From Sulfurimonas sp. (GTDB lineage Bacteria > Campylobacterota > Campylobacteria > Campylobacterales > Sulfurimonadaceae), in assembly GCF_041583195.1 (NCBI RefSeq), contig NZ_JBFHGL010000003.1:237142-301141 (forward strand): 64,000 nt of DNA. The letters run 5' to 3'. Shown here piece by piece: positions 1 through 8,741 of this stretch; positions within the stretch are counted from its first letter, which is position 1; every line of letters starts with the position of its first letter. Position numbers and translations under genes: made by a program. The notes under the pieces are model-generated. The model was not told the origin of the DNA. It did no database searches and saw nothing but the letters and a program-made list of their open reading frames with translations.

Positions 1-1
1 G

Positions 2-370
2 TTCACTTATGAAGTAATCGGTGAGAAAAACATTTACGTAGCTGGTGATGCACGTCCTATGGGTTACTCTAAATCAGGTAACACTGCAAACTCTGAGGGT
101 CACTACTTAGGTTCTTTCATAGCTAACAGAATCAATAAAAATACTGACTTAGAGTGGAAATCTCCATTAACAGTATGTTATTCTGCAGTTTCTGCTAATC
201 CTGAACATGCAATTTCTGTTAGAGCTGAGTATAAATTCGAAGGTAAAAAACTTGCTGGATTTACTAATGTTGATCTTTCTCAAGAATGGCGTGGTACTAC
301 TGGTATTAACAACGGTAAAGCTCTTAACGAATGGGCTAAAGGTATGTTTAGAGATATGTTTAACGCATAA
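2..370 (+). CDS. Flavocytochrome c sulfide dehydrogenase flavoprotein, C-terminal part (FccB/SoxF family)
   Basis: The gene enters from the left edge; only the last 122 residues are in the window, read in the frame beginning at base 2. They contain the motif NIYVAGDARPMGYSKSGNTA, which fits the FAD-contacting C-terminal region of flavocytochrome c sulfide dehydrogenases and SoxF, followed by a typical FCSD flavin-binding tail. The family oxidises sulfide in the periplasm and passes electrons to a c-type cytochrome. A strong hairpin terminator follows, then a Rieske protein and a cytochrome c on the same strand, which fits a periplasmic sulfur-oxidation locus. The N-terminal FAD domain and any signal peptide lie outside the window, so FccB and SoxF cannot be told apart here. 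Confidence 0.85.
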   Translation, partial: FTYEVIGEKNIYVAGDARPMGYSKSGNTANSEGHYLGSFIANRINKNTDLEWKSPLTVCYSAVSANPEHAISVRAEYKFEGKKLAGFTNVDLSQEWRGTTGINNGKALNEWAKGMFRDMFNA

Positions 371-377
371 TCTACTA

Positions 378-400
378 TTTTGCAGCACTTTGCTGCAAAA
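378..400 (+). terminator. Rho-independent terminator after the sulfide dehydrogenase gene
   Basis: A perfect 10-bp stem, TTTTGCAGCA (378-387) against TGCTGCAAAA (391-400), closes a CTT loop eight bases after the stop codon and is followed by TTATTA. It probably separates the sulfide dehydrogenase transcript from the Rieske gene at 468. Confidence 0.75.
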
Positions 401-467
401 TTATTAAACTAAGAATTTATGATAGAATGCTTACTTTAATAATTTATTTTAAGGAGATGAATTTATA

Positions 468-1214
468 ATGGAAAGAAGAGATTTTTTAAAAGTTGTTGGA
501 GGAGCTAGTTTTATAGCTATTGCACCTTCATTAATAAAAGGTAATTTATATGCAGCTGACGGTACAATGTATACTGCTTATAACAAAGTACAATTGTTAG
601 ATGGGAATGGGAACCCTATTCTAGCTTCGAAATTAGCTAAAGAAGAAAACTACGTGTTTAATTATCCTCATGTTGGTACATCTTGTATGTTAATATCGCT
701 TCCAAAAGCAACTGAAAGAAAAGTGTCTTTAAAAAGTGAAGACGGTGAAGAGTATATCTGGAACGGTGGCGTAGGTAAAGAGAGAAATATAGTAGCTTAT
801 AGTGCTATATGTCCTCACCAGTTAACGCACATAAATAAAAAAGACACTTTTATGTCTTATCTAAAGTCTGGCGGTAAAACTATGGCTTGTACGAAAGAGA
901 TGGAGTGTAGCAAAACTGGTAGCGTTATAGTTTGTGGTTCACACCTTTCTGCTTATGATCCATATAAGGGTTGTAAAGTTTTAGGTGGACCTGCCCCTCA
1001 ACCTTTAGCATCAATTGTACTAGAGCATCATGATGATGATACACTTTGGGCAGTAGGCGTACTTGGTCCAGATAAATTTCACGAGTTTTTCAAAGCATTT
1101 AAACCTGAATTAAAAGAACAATACGGTGGAAAAAGAAAAGCTAAGAAACAAGTTAAAGATAGTGCTCAAACTGTTACTTTAGCAGAGTTTACAAAAGATA
1201 TCATTAGATACTAA
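468..1214 (+). CDS. Tat-exported Rieske [2Fe-2S] protein
   Basis: This 248-residue protein starts with MERRDFLKVVGGASF, a twin-arginine signal (RRDFLK) followed by a hydrophobic stretch to about residue 30. The Rieske cluster ligands are visible as CPH (C115, H117) and CGSH (C156, H159), with the usual GGPAPQPL segment after the second motif. Between the two boxes lie extra cysteines C141 and C147, and C169 follows. Rieske proteins carry electrons between quinols, cytochromes or oxidoreductases. The start has a strong AAGGAG site at 451-456. Its neighbours are a sulfide dehydrogenase end and a cytochrome c 9 bases downstream, so a role in periplasmic electron transfer in sulfur oxidation is likely, but the partner is unknown. 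It is not in a bc1 operon; no cytochrome b is nearby. Confidence 0.85.
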   Translation: MERRDFLKVVGGASFIAIAPSLIKGNLYAADGTMYTAYNKVQLLDGNGNPILASKLAKEENYVFNYPHVGTSCMLISLPKATERKVSLKSEDGEEYIWNGGVGKERNIVAYSAICPHQLTHINKKDTFMSYLKSGGKTMACTKEMECSKTGSVIVCGSHLSAYDPYKGCKVLGGPAPQPLASIVLEHHDDDTLWAVGVLGPDKFHEFFKAFKPELKEQYGGKRKAKKQVKDSAQTVTLAEFTKDIIRY

Positions 1215-1223
1215 AGGGAAAAA

Positions 1224-1631
1224 ATGAAAAAAATAATTTATACACTTACAGCAACATTACTTTTAATATCACCGCTTAGTGCAAACCAAACACAAAGAGC
1301 ACAACTTGCTTCTGATATGAGATCGATGCTTGCTGCAATGGAGATGATACAAAAAGGTGGGTTTTATTCTAAAAAAGAGATGATGCAAAAAGGTGTAACT
1401 GATCTAAAAAGAGGTTTACATTCTTTAAAAAGCTCAGACGCTAAAGAGTATCTACCTCAAGATAAAGCTTATGCAGATAAATTTGCTCAAAAAAGAGCAA
1501 ATATGATTGAAATGTATGCTAATGATCTTATTAGTTCTTTAGAACGTAATAACATGGATGATGCTCTAGAAGATTATACACAAATGTTAAAGCAGTGTAC
1601 ATCTTGCCATTCTCGTATTAGAAAATACTAA
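1224..1631 (+). CDS. Small c-type cytochrome, class II (c'/c556)-like
   Basis: This 135-residue protein has a signal peptide (about residues 1-20, ending LSA) and a single heme-binding CxxCH motif, CTSCH, close to the C-terminus in the ending QCTSCHSRIRKY. The remainder is largely helical. A lone C-terminal CxxCH followed by an arginine fits class II cytochromes c (four-helix bundle, c' or c556), whereas class I cytochromes carry it near the N-terminus. It lies 9 bases after the Rieske gene with a GGGAAAA ribosome site, so the two are probably co-transcribed and may form one periplasmic electron-transfer pair. It could also be the cytochrome partner of the upstream flavoprotein, but that subunit is normally class I. 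Confidence 0.7.
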   Translation: MKKIIYTLTATLLLISPLSANQTQRAQLASDMRSMLAAMEMIQKGGFYSKKEMMQKGVTDLKRGLHSLKSSDAKEYLPQDKAYADKFAQKRANMIEMYANDLISSLERNNMDDALEDYTQMLKQCTSCHSRIRKY

Positions 1632-1637
1632 TTTCAT

Positions 1638-1663
1638 ATTTAAAGCCTTCTACGGCTTTAAAT
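1638..1663. terminator. Bidirectional hairpin terminator between convergent genes
   Basis: A 10-bp stem, ATTTAAAGCC (1638-1647) with GGCTTTAAAT (1654-1663) around loop TTCTAC, lies between the cytochrome gene ending at 1631 and lpxD ending at 1690 on the other strand. Its AT-rich flanks let it work in both directions. Confidence 0.7.
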
Positions 1664-1689
1664 AATTAAATAGTTTATTATATAGTAAC

Positions 1690-2640
1690 CTATTTAATTA
1701 GTCTTGCTATTTTTCCTTGTATTTTTAACCATAACTTATGATCCATAAACGGAAAGCCTGCATATGTTTTTCCACTTGTTTTTACTGTTTTAGTTACACC
1801 TGTTCTTGCCGCAAACGTATTAAACGGAGCTATCTCTAAATGCCCTGCCACACCTGACTGTGCACCAAATACATTACTTCTACCAACTTTAGATGAACCC
1901 GCAAAACCTGTCTGACTTGCAACAACTGCATTTTCACCTATTTCACAGTTGTGAGCAACTTGAATCAGATTATCTAGTCTTGCACCTGCTTTTATTGTTG
2001 TTGAACCAAATACAGCCCTGTCAATAGAGTTGTTTGAACCAATCTCAACATTATCACCTATCACAACGTTTCCATTATGATAGATCTTGTTATGCTCACC
2101 TACCCTATTTGATGCAAAACCAAAACCATCACTTCCTATGACAGTTCCTGCATGAATAATACAATCGTTTCCTACTACACACTCTTTATATACTACAACA
2201 TTTGGATAAAGAATAGTATTGTCACCAATTTTTGCACTTGCACCTACATATGCACCTGCCATAATCCTACAATTCTTACCTATTACAGCACCATTTGCCA
2301 CTTCAGCCTTAGCCGATACACTAGTGCCCTCTCCTATTATTGCCTTAGGTAGGTTGTTATCTTCAATAGGTGTAGAGAAAAATTTAGAAAGCGTAGCCAT
2401 ATCCCAATAAGGTGATTCTACAACCAAAGCTACACATCCATCAGGTAGTGCATCTTTATTTGCTTCATCTATTAAAATAGCGCCTGCATTTGAGTTAGCT
2501 ACATCTTTAATATACTTAGAATTAGCTACAAAAGATATTTCACTTTCAGTTGCATCTGAGAGTGTATTCATACCAGTTACTTCAAAACACTCGTCTTCTA
2601 ATTCAATACCTATATTTGCTACTAACTCTTTTAATGTCAT
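1690..2640 (-). CDS. lpxD: UDP-3-O-(3-hydroxyacyl)glucosamine N-acyltransferase
   Basis: LpxD adds the second 3-hydroxyacyl chain to UDP-acylglucosamine in lipid A synthesis, in the cytoplasm with acyl-ACP as donor. The 316 residues show the N-terminal uridine-binding domain (about 1-100) and then a left-handed beta helix of hexapeptide repeats (about 101-290) such as IGDNTI and IGENAVV. The catalytic histidine is in QVAHN (H230), matching the family position. The length is a little short of the E. coli enzyme but complete, with the usual C-terminal helix. It follows ilvH by one base, so it is the distal gene of an ilvB-ilvH-lpxD unit, an unusual pairing of branched-chain amino acid and lipid A genes. 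Confidence 0.95.
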   Translation of the reverse strand: MTLKELVANIGIELEDECFEVTGMNTLSDATESEISFVANSKYIKDVANSNAGAILIDEANKDALPDGCVALVVESPYWDMATLSKFFSTPIEDNNLPKAIIGEGTSVSAKAEVANGAVIGKNCRIMAGAYVGASAKIGDNTILYPNVVVYKECVVGNDCIIHAGTVIGSDGFGFASNRVGEHNKIYHNGNVVIGDNVEIGSNNSIDRAVFGSTTIKAGARLDNLIQVAHNCEIGENAVVASQTGFAGSSKVGRSNVFGAQSGVAGHLEIAPFNTFAARTGVTKTVKTSGKTYAGFPFMDHKLWLKIQGKIARLIK

Positions 2641-2641
2641 C

Positions 2642-3121
2642 TTAACGCTCCAGCGCTACAGCGCCGCTTCTTACTATCTCTTTAGGATTATATCTTTGTA
2701 TAATTTTTAAGAAGTTATCTACACGTTTTGGCTCATCGGCAACCATAGCTATAACTACGTTTTCACCAACATTTACTATTTTACCGTTGTATGCTTCACA
2801 TAGAGTACTGATATCTGTAATATTTTCAGATACAGGGAACTTAACCATAGCCATCTCTTTTTCAACTAAATCTACATGCTCATACACTCTATATACAGGT
2901 ATAAGCTTATGGAGCTGTTTTGTGATCTGCTCAATTACGCGAACTGAACCGTATGTAACTATTGTAAGTCTTGAGTATCTACTCTCAGGAATAGGTGCTA
3001 CAGTTAATGATGTAATATTATACCCGCGTGCAGAGAAAAGATCAGTTATACGAGATAATACACTTGATTCATTAACAACGATTACTGATACTACTCTTCT
3101 TTCGTCAATTTCGTGCATCAT
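2642..3121 (-). CDS. ilvH: Acetolactate synthase small (regulatory) subunit
   Basis: The 159-residue protein begins with an ACT domain (about residues 8-80; VVNESSVLSRITDLFSARGY is typical) and has the C-terminal half characteristic of IlvH/IlvN. It binds valine and activates the catalytic subunit encoded directly upstream. Its ATG overlaps the TAA of ilvB by one base (TAATG), so translation is coupled. A second ATG follows immediately, so initiation could be one codon later. Confidence 0.95.
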   Translation of the reverse strand: MMHEIDERRVVSVIVVNESSVLSRITDLFSARGYNITSLTVAPIPESRYSRLTIVTYGSVRVIEQITKQLHKLIPVYRVYEHVDLVEKEMAMVKFPVSENITDISTLCEAYNGKIVNVGENVVIAMVADEPKRVDNFLKIIQRYNPKEIVRSGAVALER

Positions 3122-4818
3122 TATTTATCTCCTTTCTTTTCTAATAACATCATATTAAATAAACTACCGCCTGCAGGAACCATTGGAAGAACGTTTTCAA
3201 GTCTCTCAACGCTAACTTCTATAAAAGTTACTACATCTTTCTTTATTGCGTCTTTAAGTGCAGCATCAAACTCTTCTTTAGTTGAAACCCTATAACCTGC
3301 CCCACCAAAAGCCTCTGCTAGTTTTACAAAATCAGGCTGGATGCTTAGATCTGTTTCAGAGTGACGCTTATCATAAAAAAGTGTCTGCCACTGACGAACC
3401 ATTCCAAGATAATTGTTATTTAAAATAATATTTATAACAGGCAGTTTCTTCTCAACAGCCGTCATTAACTCTTGAACATTCATTAAAATAGAACCATCAC
3501 CAGTAAAGTTAATACTAATTTTCTCTGGAGTTGCTGCTTTAACACCCATAGCCGCAGGGAAACCAAATCCCATAGTACCTAAACCACCAGAACTCATAAA
3601 CTGGCGAGGTCTGCTAAATGGATAAAACTGAGCTGTCCACATTTGGTGCTGACCAACATCTGTTGAGATATTAGCATCATCTCCAAGTAATTCACCAACA
3701 CGTTCAACTACCCATTGAGGTTTAATTCTTTCACTGTCTTCATGATACATTAATGGATGAAGCTCATCAAACTTAGCAATAGTATCACGCCATTGAACAT
3801 ATTTTTTAGAATCGATTCTATCACTAAGTTCTAACATATCTTGAACAACGCACTTAACATCACCAACAATCGGATAATCTGCATTTACAAGTTTTGAGAT
3901 AGATGCCGGATCGATATCTACATGTATAACACCTGCATTTTTAGCAAATTCACTAAGTTTACCAGTTACACGGTCATCAAATCTAGCACCAAGCGCGATA
4001 ACTAAATCTGTCTCACTCATAGCCATATTAGATGCATATGAACCGTGCATACCAAGCATACCTACTAATAACTCATCATCGTGACTTAGAGTTCCACGAG
4101 CCATAAAAGTCTCTACTGCAGGTATACCTGTTTTAGCTACAAGCTCTCTAACATCATAAGCTGCATTTGAATTAATAACACCACCACCTAAATAAAACAG
4201 TGGGCGCTTAGCCTTACTCATAGCTTCTATAGCTTTTTTGATCTGACGAGGATTACCCTTAGTATGAGGTTTATATGTCTCTAAGTCAAGTTCTACAGTA
4301 TAATCAAACTCTGCTATCTCAGCAGTTACGTCTTTTGGAATATCAACATGAACAGGACCTGGACGACCTGAAGCTGCTATATAAAAAGCCTCTTTTAAAA
4401 TTCTTGGCAGATCTGCTGCACAAGTTACCAGATAGTTATGCTTAGTACATGAGCGGCTGATTCCAACTGCATCGATCTCTTGAAATGCGTCTGTACCGAT
4501 TAGACTCATTGGTACTTGACCCGAGATTACAACCAAAGGGATTGAATCCATATATGCATCTGCTAAACCTGTTACTGCGTTTGTAAAACCAGGACCTGAT
4601 GTAATCATAGCTACACCAACTTTACCGCTTGCTTTAGCGTAACCTTCTGCAGCATGAACAGCAGCTTGTTCATGACGAGTTAGTATGTGATGAAACTTAT
4701 CCTGTTTATAAATTTCATCGTAGACATTCATGATGGCTCCACCAGGGTATCCAAAAACAGTTTCAACACCCTCTTCAATTAAAGCTTCTATGACCATTTG
4801 AGCGCCATTTATTTGCAT
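3121..4818 (-). CDS. ilvB: Acetolactate synthase large (catalytic) subunit
   Basis: This thiamine diphosphate enzyme condenses two pyruvates to acetolactate, or pyruvate with 2-oxobutyrate, in the first common step of isoleucine, valine and leucine synthesis. The 565 residues show the N-terminal ThDP domain with catalytic Glu50 (RHEQAAVHAAEGYA), the central FAD-binding domain, and the C-terminal ThDP/Mg motif GDGS (440-443) ending at NNN (467-469). The length is normal. It is coupled to ilvH. 2-Oxobutyrate would come from ilvA at 7033-8235. The ATG follows AGGAGA in a leader carrying a TATAAT box at 4848-4853. No attenuator-like leader peptide was seen. Confidence 0.96.
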   Translation of the reverse strand: MQINGAQMVIEALIEEGVETVFGYPGGAIMNVYDEIYKQDKFHHILTRHEQAAVHAAEGYAKASGKVGVAMITSGPGFTNAVTGLADAYMDSIPLVVISGQVPMSLIGTDAFQEIDAVGISRSCTKHNYLVTCAADLPRILKEAFYIAASGRPGPVHVDIPKDVTAEIAEFDYTVELDLETYKPHTKGNPRQIKKAIEAMSKAKRPLFYLGGGVINSNAAYDVRELVAKTGIPAVETFMARGTLSHDDELLVGMLGMHGSYASNMAMSETDLVIALGARFDDRVTGKLSEFAKNAGVIHVDIDPASISKLVNADYPIVGDVKCVVQDMLELSDRIDSKKYVQWRDTIAKFDELHPLMYHEDSERIKPQWVVERVGELLGDDANISTDVGQHQMWTAQFYPFSRPRQFMSSGGLGTMGFGFPAAMGVKAATPEKISINFTGDGSILMNVQELMTAVEKKLPVINIILNNNYLGMVRQWQTLFYDKRHSETDLSIQPDFVKLAEAFGGAGYRVSTKEEFDAALKDAIKKDVVTFIEVSVERLENVLPMVPAGGSLFNMMLLEKKGDK

Positions 4819-4847
4819 GAAAAGTCTCCTATTATAAAATTTCAGGG

Positions 4848-4853
4848 ATTATA
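4848..4853 (-). promoter_or_regulatory. Putative -10 box for ilvB
   Basis: The minus strand reads GTATAATCCC about 30 bases before the ilvB ATG. There is no convincing -35 box, as is common for housekeeping promoters in Campylobacterota. Confidence 0.45.
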
Positions 4854-4906
4854 CTTAAAAAGCTTTTTGATTTAGGTTAAAGTTGTAAATAATTTTAAAG
4901 TTTATA

Positions 4907-7027
4907 TTACTCTAAGATATTTTCAACCCTCATTGATGAGCGCCACTGTTTTTTTGAACCTTTTCTCAAAGAGTCCATATCCATTAGTTTAGAGTCATAT
5001 TTTTTACAAAAAAGCTCATAGGTAGATAAGATATAATCATCTGTACCAAAGTGTAAAATATAAGTTTTAAAAGCTTTCTCAAGAACTGTTTTATCTTTAT
5101 TGGTTTTTATAGCTTTTTCTATCTGAGTTACATAAGCCAATGCATATATATTAGCTATTGAGACATATTTAGATGATATACTTTTATACTTTTCAAGAAT
5201 CCCATAAATACCAATTGGATCACCGTTTAAGGCATACTCTTTTGCTACTTCAAAATCATCAGACCAAAGTTTGTTATACTTTCTTCCCTCAGGTGTATTT
5301 ATTAAAGTTTCGGAGTTATCTATAATATTATATATATCATCAAAATTTGATTTTTCAATTGCTTGATAAAGCTTATCTCTTGATTCTATATCAAGCTTTA
5401 TACTTTTAACTTCATCTTTAAAGTCTGGAAAATCTACCAATATATCTAAAAGTTTAACAGCTTTATGTATCTCATTGTCCTCAATATATTTGTGAAGATT
5501 TATATACAGAGTATCTCCAAATGTTATAACTTTGGAATATTCAAGGAACTCTTTTAAAAACGGATTAACTCTGACAAGCTCAAATACCATCTTAAAATCT
5601 TTTTTAATAATAGAGTTTTTAAACCTTGTATATATATCACTTTTTATAAGCATCTCTTGAATATGAGCTGTTTTCTCACTTACACCCCTGAATTCTGACA
5701 GCAACTCTCTGATCTGCTCTTTAGGTTTAGATTCCAATGCCATTTTTTGAGCATGTAAAAAAAGCTTTTGCCATTTTAATTCCAGTGCTTTATATATATC
5801 TGATTCTTTGTAAAGAGGATGCTGATTAACCAAAGAGTAAGCAAGTGATATTTTCCCTGATTTGACCAAAGCTAAAAACTTATCAAACTCGTCAAATTCA
5901 TTAAATAATTTTTTTATTTTTGAGTTTTTACTTGGGATCTCCGTAAAACTACCAAATAAGTTTAGTGCTTTTTCTTTTTTAGACCCTTGAAGAAATTTTA
6001 AGGCCTTGTCGTATATTTTATTCCATAATTCTTCTATCTTCTTATAGCTGTCAGTATACTCAAGTAAAGGATTTTTTTTGATTAATTTATATGCTTTATC
6101 GTACTCAGCCAACATTATATGCTTTTGGAGTTTATCTAAACCAGTATATACGTCATAATATAACAACTCCCCAAGATCATCTGCAACTATAAGTAAACCT
6201 TGCTCAGCATCATATTCCAGACAAGTTATTCTAGAGTCAACTTTAATAAATTTTCTTGAAACTTGTTCATAAGAACTTAGATCATAAACAATTACAAAAC
6301 CAAGCTGTGTTCCTAAAAATAAAAAATGTTCGTTTGATGTAATCTCAACTATTTCATCGTGAATCCCATCAAGTCTTTTAATGACTTTTTGGGCATTTAT
6401 ATCCCATATAATAACTGATGAATTTTTATCAACACTACATAGGATGTTTTGAGTTAAAAACTCTACTTTCATAACCGCTGCAGTATGAGCTTTTAGTGTT
6501 GCAATCGGTGTAATAGTTCCGTAGTTAAATATGTGAATTTTTTTATCGTAACTGGCAGTTGCAACCAAATATGAGTTATTAAAAAATTTTATATCGTTTA
6601 TTGTATCTGCATGGTGAGGGAGTGTAAAAACAAGCCTTGCACTTTTTGTATCAACGACAAAACATCTGCCATCTTCCCCTGCTGAAAAGAAGTAGTTCCC
6701 TCTAGGATCTACAGCTACACAAGAAACTTCTCCATGGTGTCTGTTTATCTTCTGCTTAACTTTTTTAGTAGATGCATCATAAAGTTTAGAACTTCTAACA
6801 TCTTCACTGACAACAGCAAAATAATCACCACTATTGCTAAAAGAGATCACTTGGTTTTTATACCATTTGTGATTTATATTTGCTTTAAATCCGCCAAGTG
6901 TCTCTAGGTTTTGCTGATCTAAAAATCTAACAGCTGTAGTTTTGTCCGCAATCAAAATAGTAGAGTTTTTTTGTTTAACATAAAAAATAATTGGTTCTGA
7001 AAATTTTTTACTTTTGACTGCTTTCAT
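4907..7027 (-). CDS. WD40 beta-propeller protein with helical C-terminal repeats
   Basis: The 706-residue protein has no signal peptide or membrane segment. Residues about 1-300 are WD40-like repeats: a spaced pattern of histidine-containing turns and strand endings such as FSAGEDGRCFVVD, TASYDKKIHIF and SSVIIWDIN is visible, as for a seven-bladed propeller. From about 300 to 690 it is strongly helical and charged, with recurring motifs of the type 'A..LV...PL.KE' that suggest TPR- or clathrin-like helical repeats. It is probably a cytoplasmic scaffold; no catalytic motif was seen. It sits between ilvB and ilvA on the same strand, 5 bases after ilvA, so it may share that transcript. The function is unknown. 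Confidence 0.75.
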   Translation of the reverse strand: MKAVKSKKFSEPIIFYVKQKNSTILIADKTTAVRFLDQQNLETLGGFKANINHKWYKNQVISFSNSGDYFAVVSEDVRSSKLYDASTKKVKQKINRHHGEVSCVAVDPRGNYFFSAGEDGRCFVVDTKSARLVFTLPHHADTINDIKFFNNSYLVATASYDKKIHIFNYGTITPIATLKAHTAAVMKVEFLTQNILCSVDKNSSVIIWDINAQKVIKRLDGIHDEIVEITSNEHFLFLGTQLGFVIVYDLSSYEQVSRKFIKVDSRITCLEYDAEQGLLIVADDLGELLYYDVYTGLDKLQKHIMLAEYDKAYKLIKKNPLLEYTDSYKKIEELWNKIYDKALKFLQGSKKEKALNLFGSFTEIPSKNSKIKKLFNEFDEFDKFLALVKSGKISLAYSLVNQHPLYKESDIYKALELKWQKLFLHAQKMALESKPKEQIRELLSEFRGVSEKTAHIQEMLIKSDIYTRFKNSIIKKDFKMVFELVRVNPFLKEFLEYSKVITFGDTLYINLHKYIEDNEIHKAVKLLDILVDFPDFKDEVKSIKLDIESRDKLYQAIEKSNFDDIYNIIDNSETLINTPEGRKYNKLWSDDFEVAKEYALNGDPIGIYGILEKYKSISSKYVSIANIYALAYVTQIEKAIKTNKDKTVLEKAFKTYILHFGTDDYILSTYELFCKKYDSKLMDMDSLRKGSKKQWRSSMRVENILE

Positions 7028-7032
7028 ATACT

Positions 7033-8235
7033 TTATCTTCTTAAATAGCCCTCTTTTTCAAGTCTCTCTCTTATCTCATTTTGATGTTCTTCACCTTTTG
7101 TCTCCATATGTACTGTAACGTTTGCATCACCATAATCAAGGGAAATAGAAGTTCTGTCATAAGATATATGTACAATGTTTGCACTCAACTCTTCAAGTAT
7201 CTCAGTAAAGCGTTTTAACGAACCAGGCTTATCTACAAGTGTCACCGTAACGTTCATTTTTCTGTGTGATTTTAATAAACCTTTTTCGATAATTACATTT
7301 AAAAGCGTAACATCCAAATTACCGCCGCTTAATACAATGGCTACATTTTTACCTTTTAGATGCTTTAACTTTCCGTGTATAGCTGCCGCAACACCTACAC
7401 TTCCTGCACCTTCCACAACAAGTTTTTGTTTTTCTAGTAAAAATAATATTGCACTAGCTATCTCTTCATCATCAACACTTATAAATTCATCAACACTCCC
7501 AAGCATATGATCTAAAGTAATTTTTGATGTATCACGAACAGCTATACCATCGGCAATTGTTCTAACACTTAAGCTGTCTTGCGGTATACCTGTGTCAAAT
7601 GAGTTCTTAAGCGCAGGAGCACCGCTGGCACCAACTCCAATAACTTTAATATCTTTATTGATCTGTTTAACTGCAGAGGCTATTCCTGAGATAAGTCCGC
7701 CTCCTCCTACTGGAACTACTATGGCGTCTAGTTTTTCACACTTGTCTAAGATCTCTAAAGCTACAGTCCCCTGACCTGCTATAACTTTTTCATCTTCAAA
7801 AGGGTGTATAAAAGTTAGTGAATTTTCTTTTGCAAATCCCATTGCATAAGCATATGCTTCATCATAATTAGAACCATGTAAAATAACTTCTCCACCAAGA
7901 TGTTTTACACCATTTACCTTTGTTAGAGGTGTAGATTCAGGCATAACAATAACAGCACGGATTCCAAATTTTGATGCTGAGAGAGCAACACCTTGAGCAT
8001 GATTTCCTGCACTCGCAGCTATAACACCGCACTCCATTTGAGATTTGTCTAAAGAAGCTATTTTATTATAAGCTCCACGAATTTTAAATGCACCTGTTAT
8101 TTGAAGGTTTTCTTTTTTTAAATAAACCTCAAGTCCTGAGTATTCACTCATTTGAGGAGCATAAGAAAAAGGTGTATCTAAAACTATACCCTTTATCGCT
8201 TCTTTTGCTTCATATATATTTTTTAAATCTATCAA
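7033..8235 (-). CDS. ilvA: Threonine ammonia-lyase (threonine dehydratase)
   Basis: This PLP enzyme deaminates threonine to 2-oxobutyrate for isoleucine synthesis. The 400 residues show the PLP lysine in GAFKIRGAYNK (K51), the SAGNHAQGVA substrate loop, the glycine-rich PVGGGGLISG phosphate site, and one C-terminal ACT-like domain (about 325-400). This is the short form with a single regulatory domain, unlike the roughly 510-residue two-domain E. coli IlvA. The start is a TTG at 8235 (MIDLKNIYEA fits the family); the ribosome site is weak. The first ATG, at residue 29, would remove the conserved N-terminus. Confidence 0.92.
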   Translation of the reverse strand: MIDLKNIYEAKEAIKGIVLDTPFSYAPQMSEYSGLEVYLKKENLQITGAFKIRGAYNKIASLDKSQMECGVIAASAGNHAQGVALSASKFGIRAVIVMPESTPLTKVNGVKHLGGEVILHGSNYDEAYAYAMGFAKENSLTFIHPFEDEKVIAGQGTVALEILDKCEKLDAIVVPVGGGGLISGIASAVKQINKDIKVIGVGASGAPALKNSFDTGIPQDSLSVRTIADGIAVRDTSKITLDHMLGSVDEFISVDDEEIASAILFLLEKQKLVVEGAGSVGVAAAIHGKLKHLKGKNVAIVLSGGNLDVTLLNVIIEKGLLKSHRKMNVTVTLVDKPGSLKRFTEILEELSANIVHISYDRTSISLDYGDANVTVHMETKGEEHQNEIRERLEKEGYLRR

Positions 8236-8247
8236 CTGTCTGTCTAC

Positions 8248-8673
8248 CTATCTGTTTTGTAATTCTATTTTCGGACAATGGTTTTGCACAACTCTCATCC
8301 CGGCATCTTCAGCTTTTTTAGCTGCTGCATTATTTACAAGACCTAACTGACCCCAGAATACTTTAACATCTCCGCGTTCAATACACGCATCTGCCACAGC
8401 ATCAAATACATCCGGTTTTCTAAAAATATCTACCATATCAATTTCAAAAGGTATCTCCAGAAGTGAACGATATACTTTTTCACCTAATATAGTTTCCCCT
8501 TTAGGATATACCGGTACAATTTTGTAACCTCTGTCTTGTAAGAACTTAGCAACCATATTACTTGCTTTGCTCTCATCAGGTGATAAACCGATCATAGCTA
8601 TTGTTTTAACACTGTCTAAAATCTCTAAAATTTCTTCATTATTTGAGTTAACTGTAGGAAATTCGCATTCCAT
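8248..8673 (-). CDS. CoA-binding (YccU-like) Rossmann protein
   Basis: A small CoA-binding domain protein: the GxSP turn in IAMIGLSPDESKAS, the VYPKGETILGEKVY segment and the DMVDIFRKP and VFWGQLGLVN stretches are the family's fingerprints. The fold binds CoA or a nucleotide; the physiological role is unknown. An upstream TTG at 8679 would add two residues, but the AAAGG site lies 8 bases before the ATG at 8673 and only 2 before the TTG, so the ATG is chosen. It is 12 bases before ilvA on the same strand. Confidence 0.85.
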   Translation of the reverse strand: MECEFPTVNSNNEEILEILDSVKTIAMIGLSPDESKASNMVAKFLQDRGYKIVPVYPKGETILGEKVYRSLLEIPFEIDMVDIFRKPDVFDAVADACIERGDVKVFWGQLGLVNNAAAKKAEDAGMRVVQNHCPKIELQNR

Positions 8674-8741
8674 AATCAATGCCTTTAAATATATTATTTA
8701 TTTTAGCGATTATATCTAAAAGAGCTTATATTTTCAATTGT

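Noticed and set aside
2..370. Sulfide:quinone reductase or NADH dehydrogenase instead of flavocytochrome c
   Set aside because: The DARPMGYSKSGNTA motif and the FCSD-type tail fit flavocytochrome c/SoxF; there is no SQR C-terminal membrane helix.
2787..3158. 123-residue plus-strand open frame
   Set aside because: Antisense shadow of ilvH and the end of ilvB.
4857..4868. AAAAAGCTTTTT palindrome upstream of ilvB as terminator or operator
   Set aside because: It has no loop and no T tail in the needed direction; a chance AT-rich palindrome is likely.
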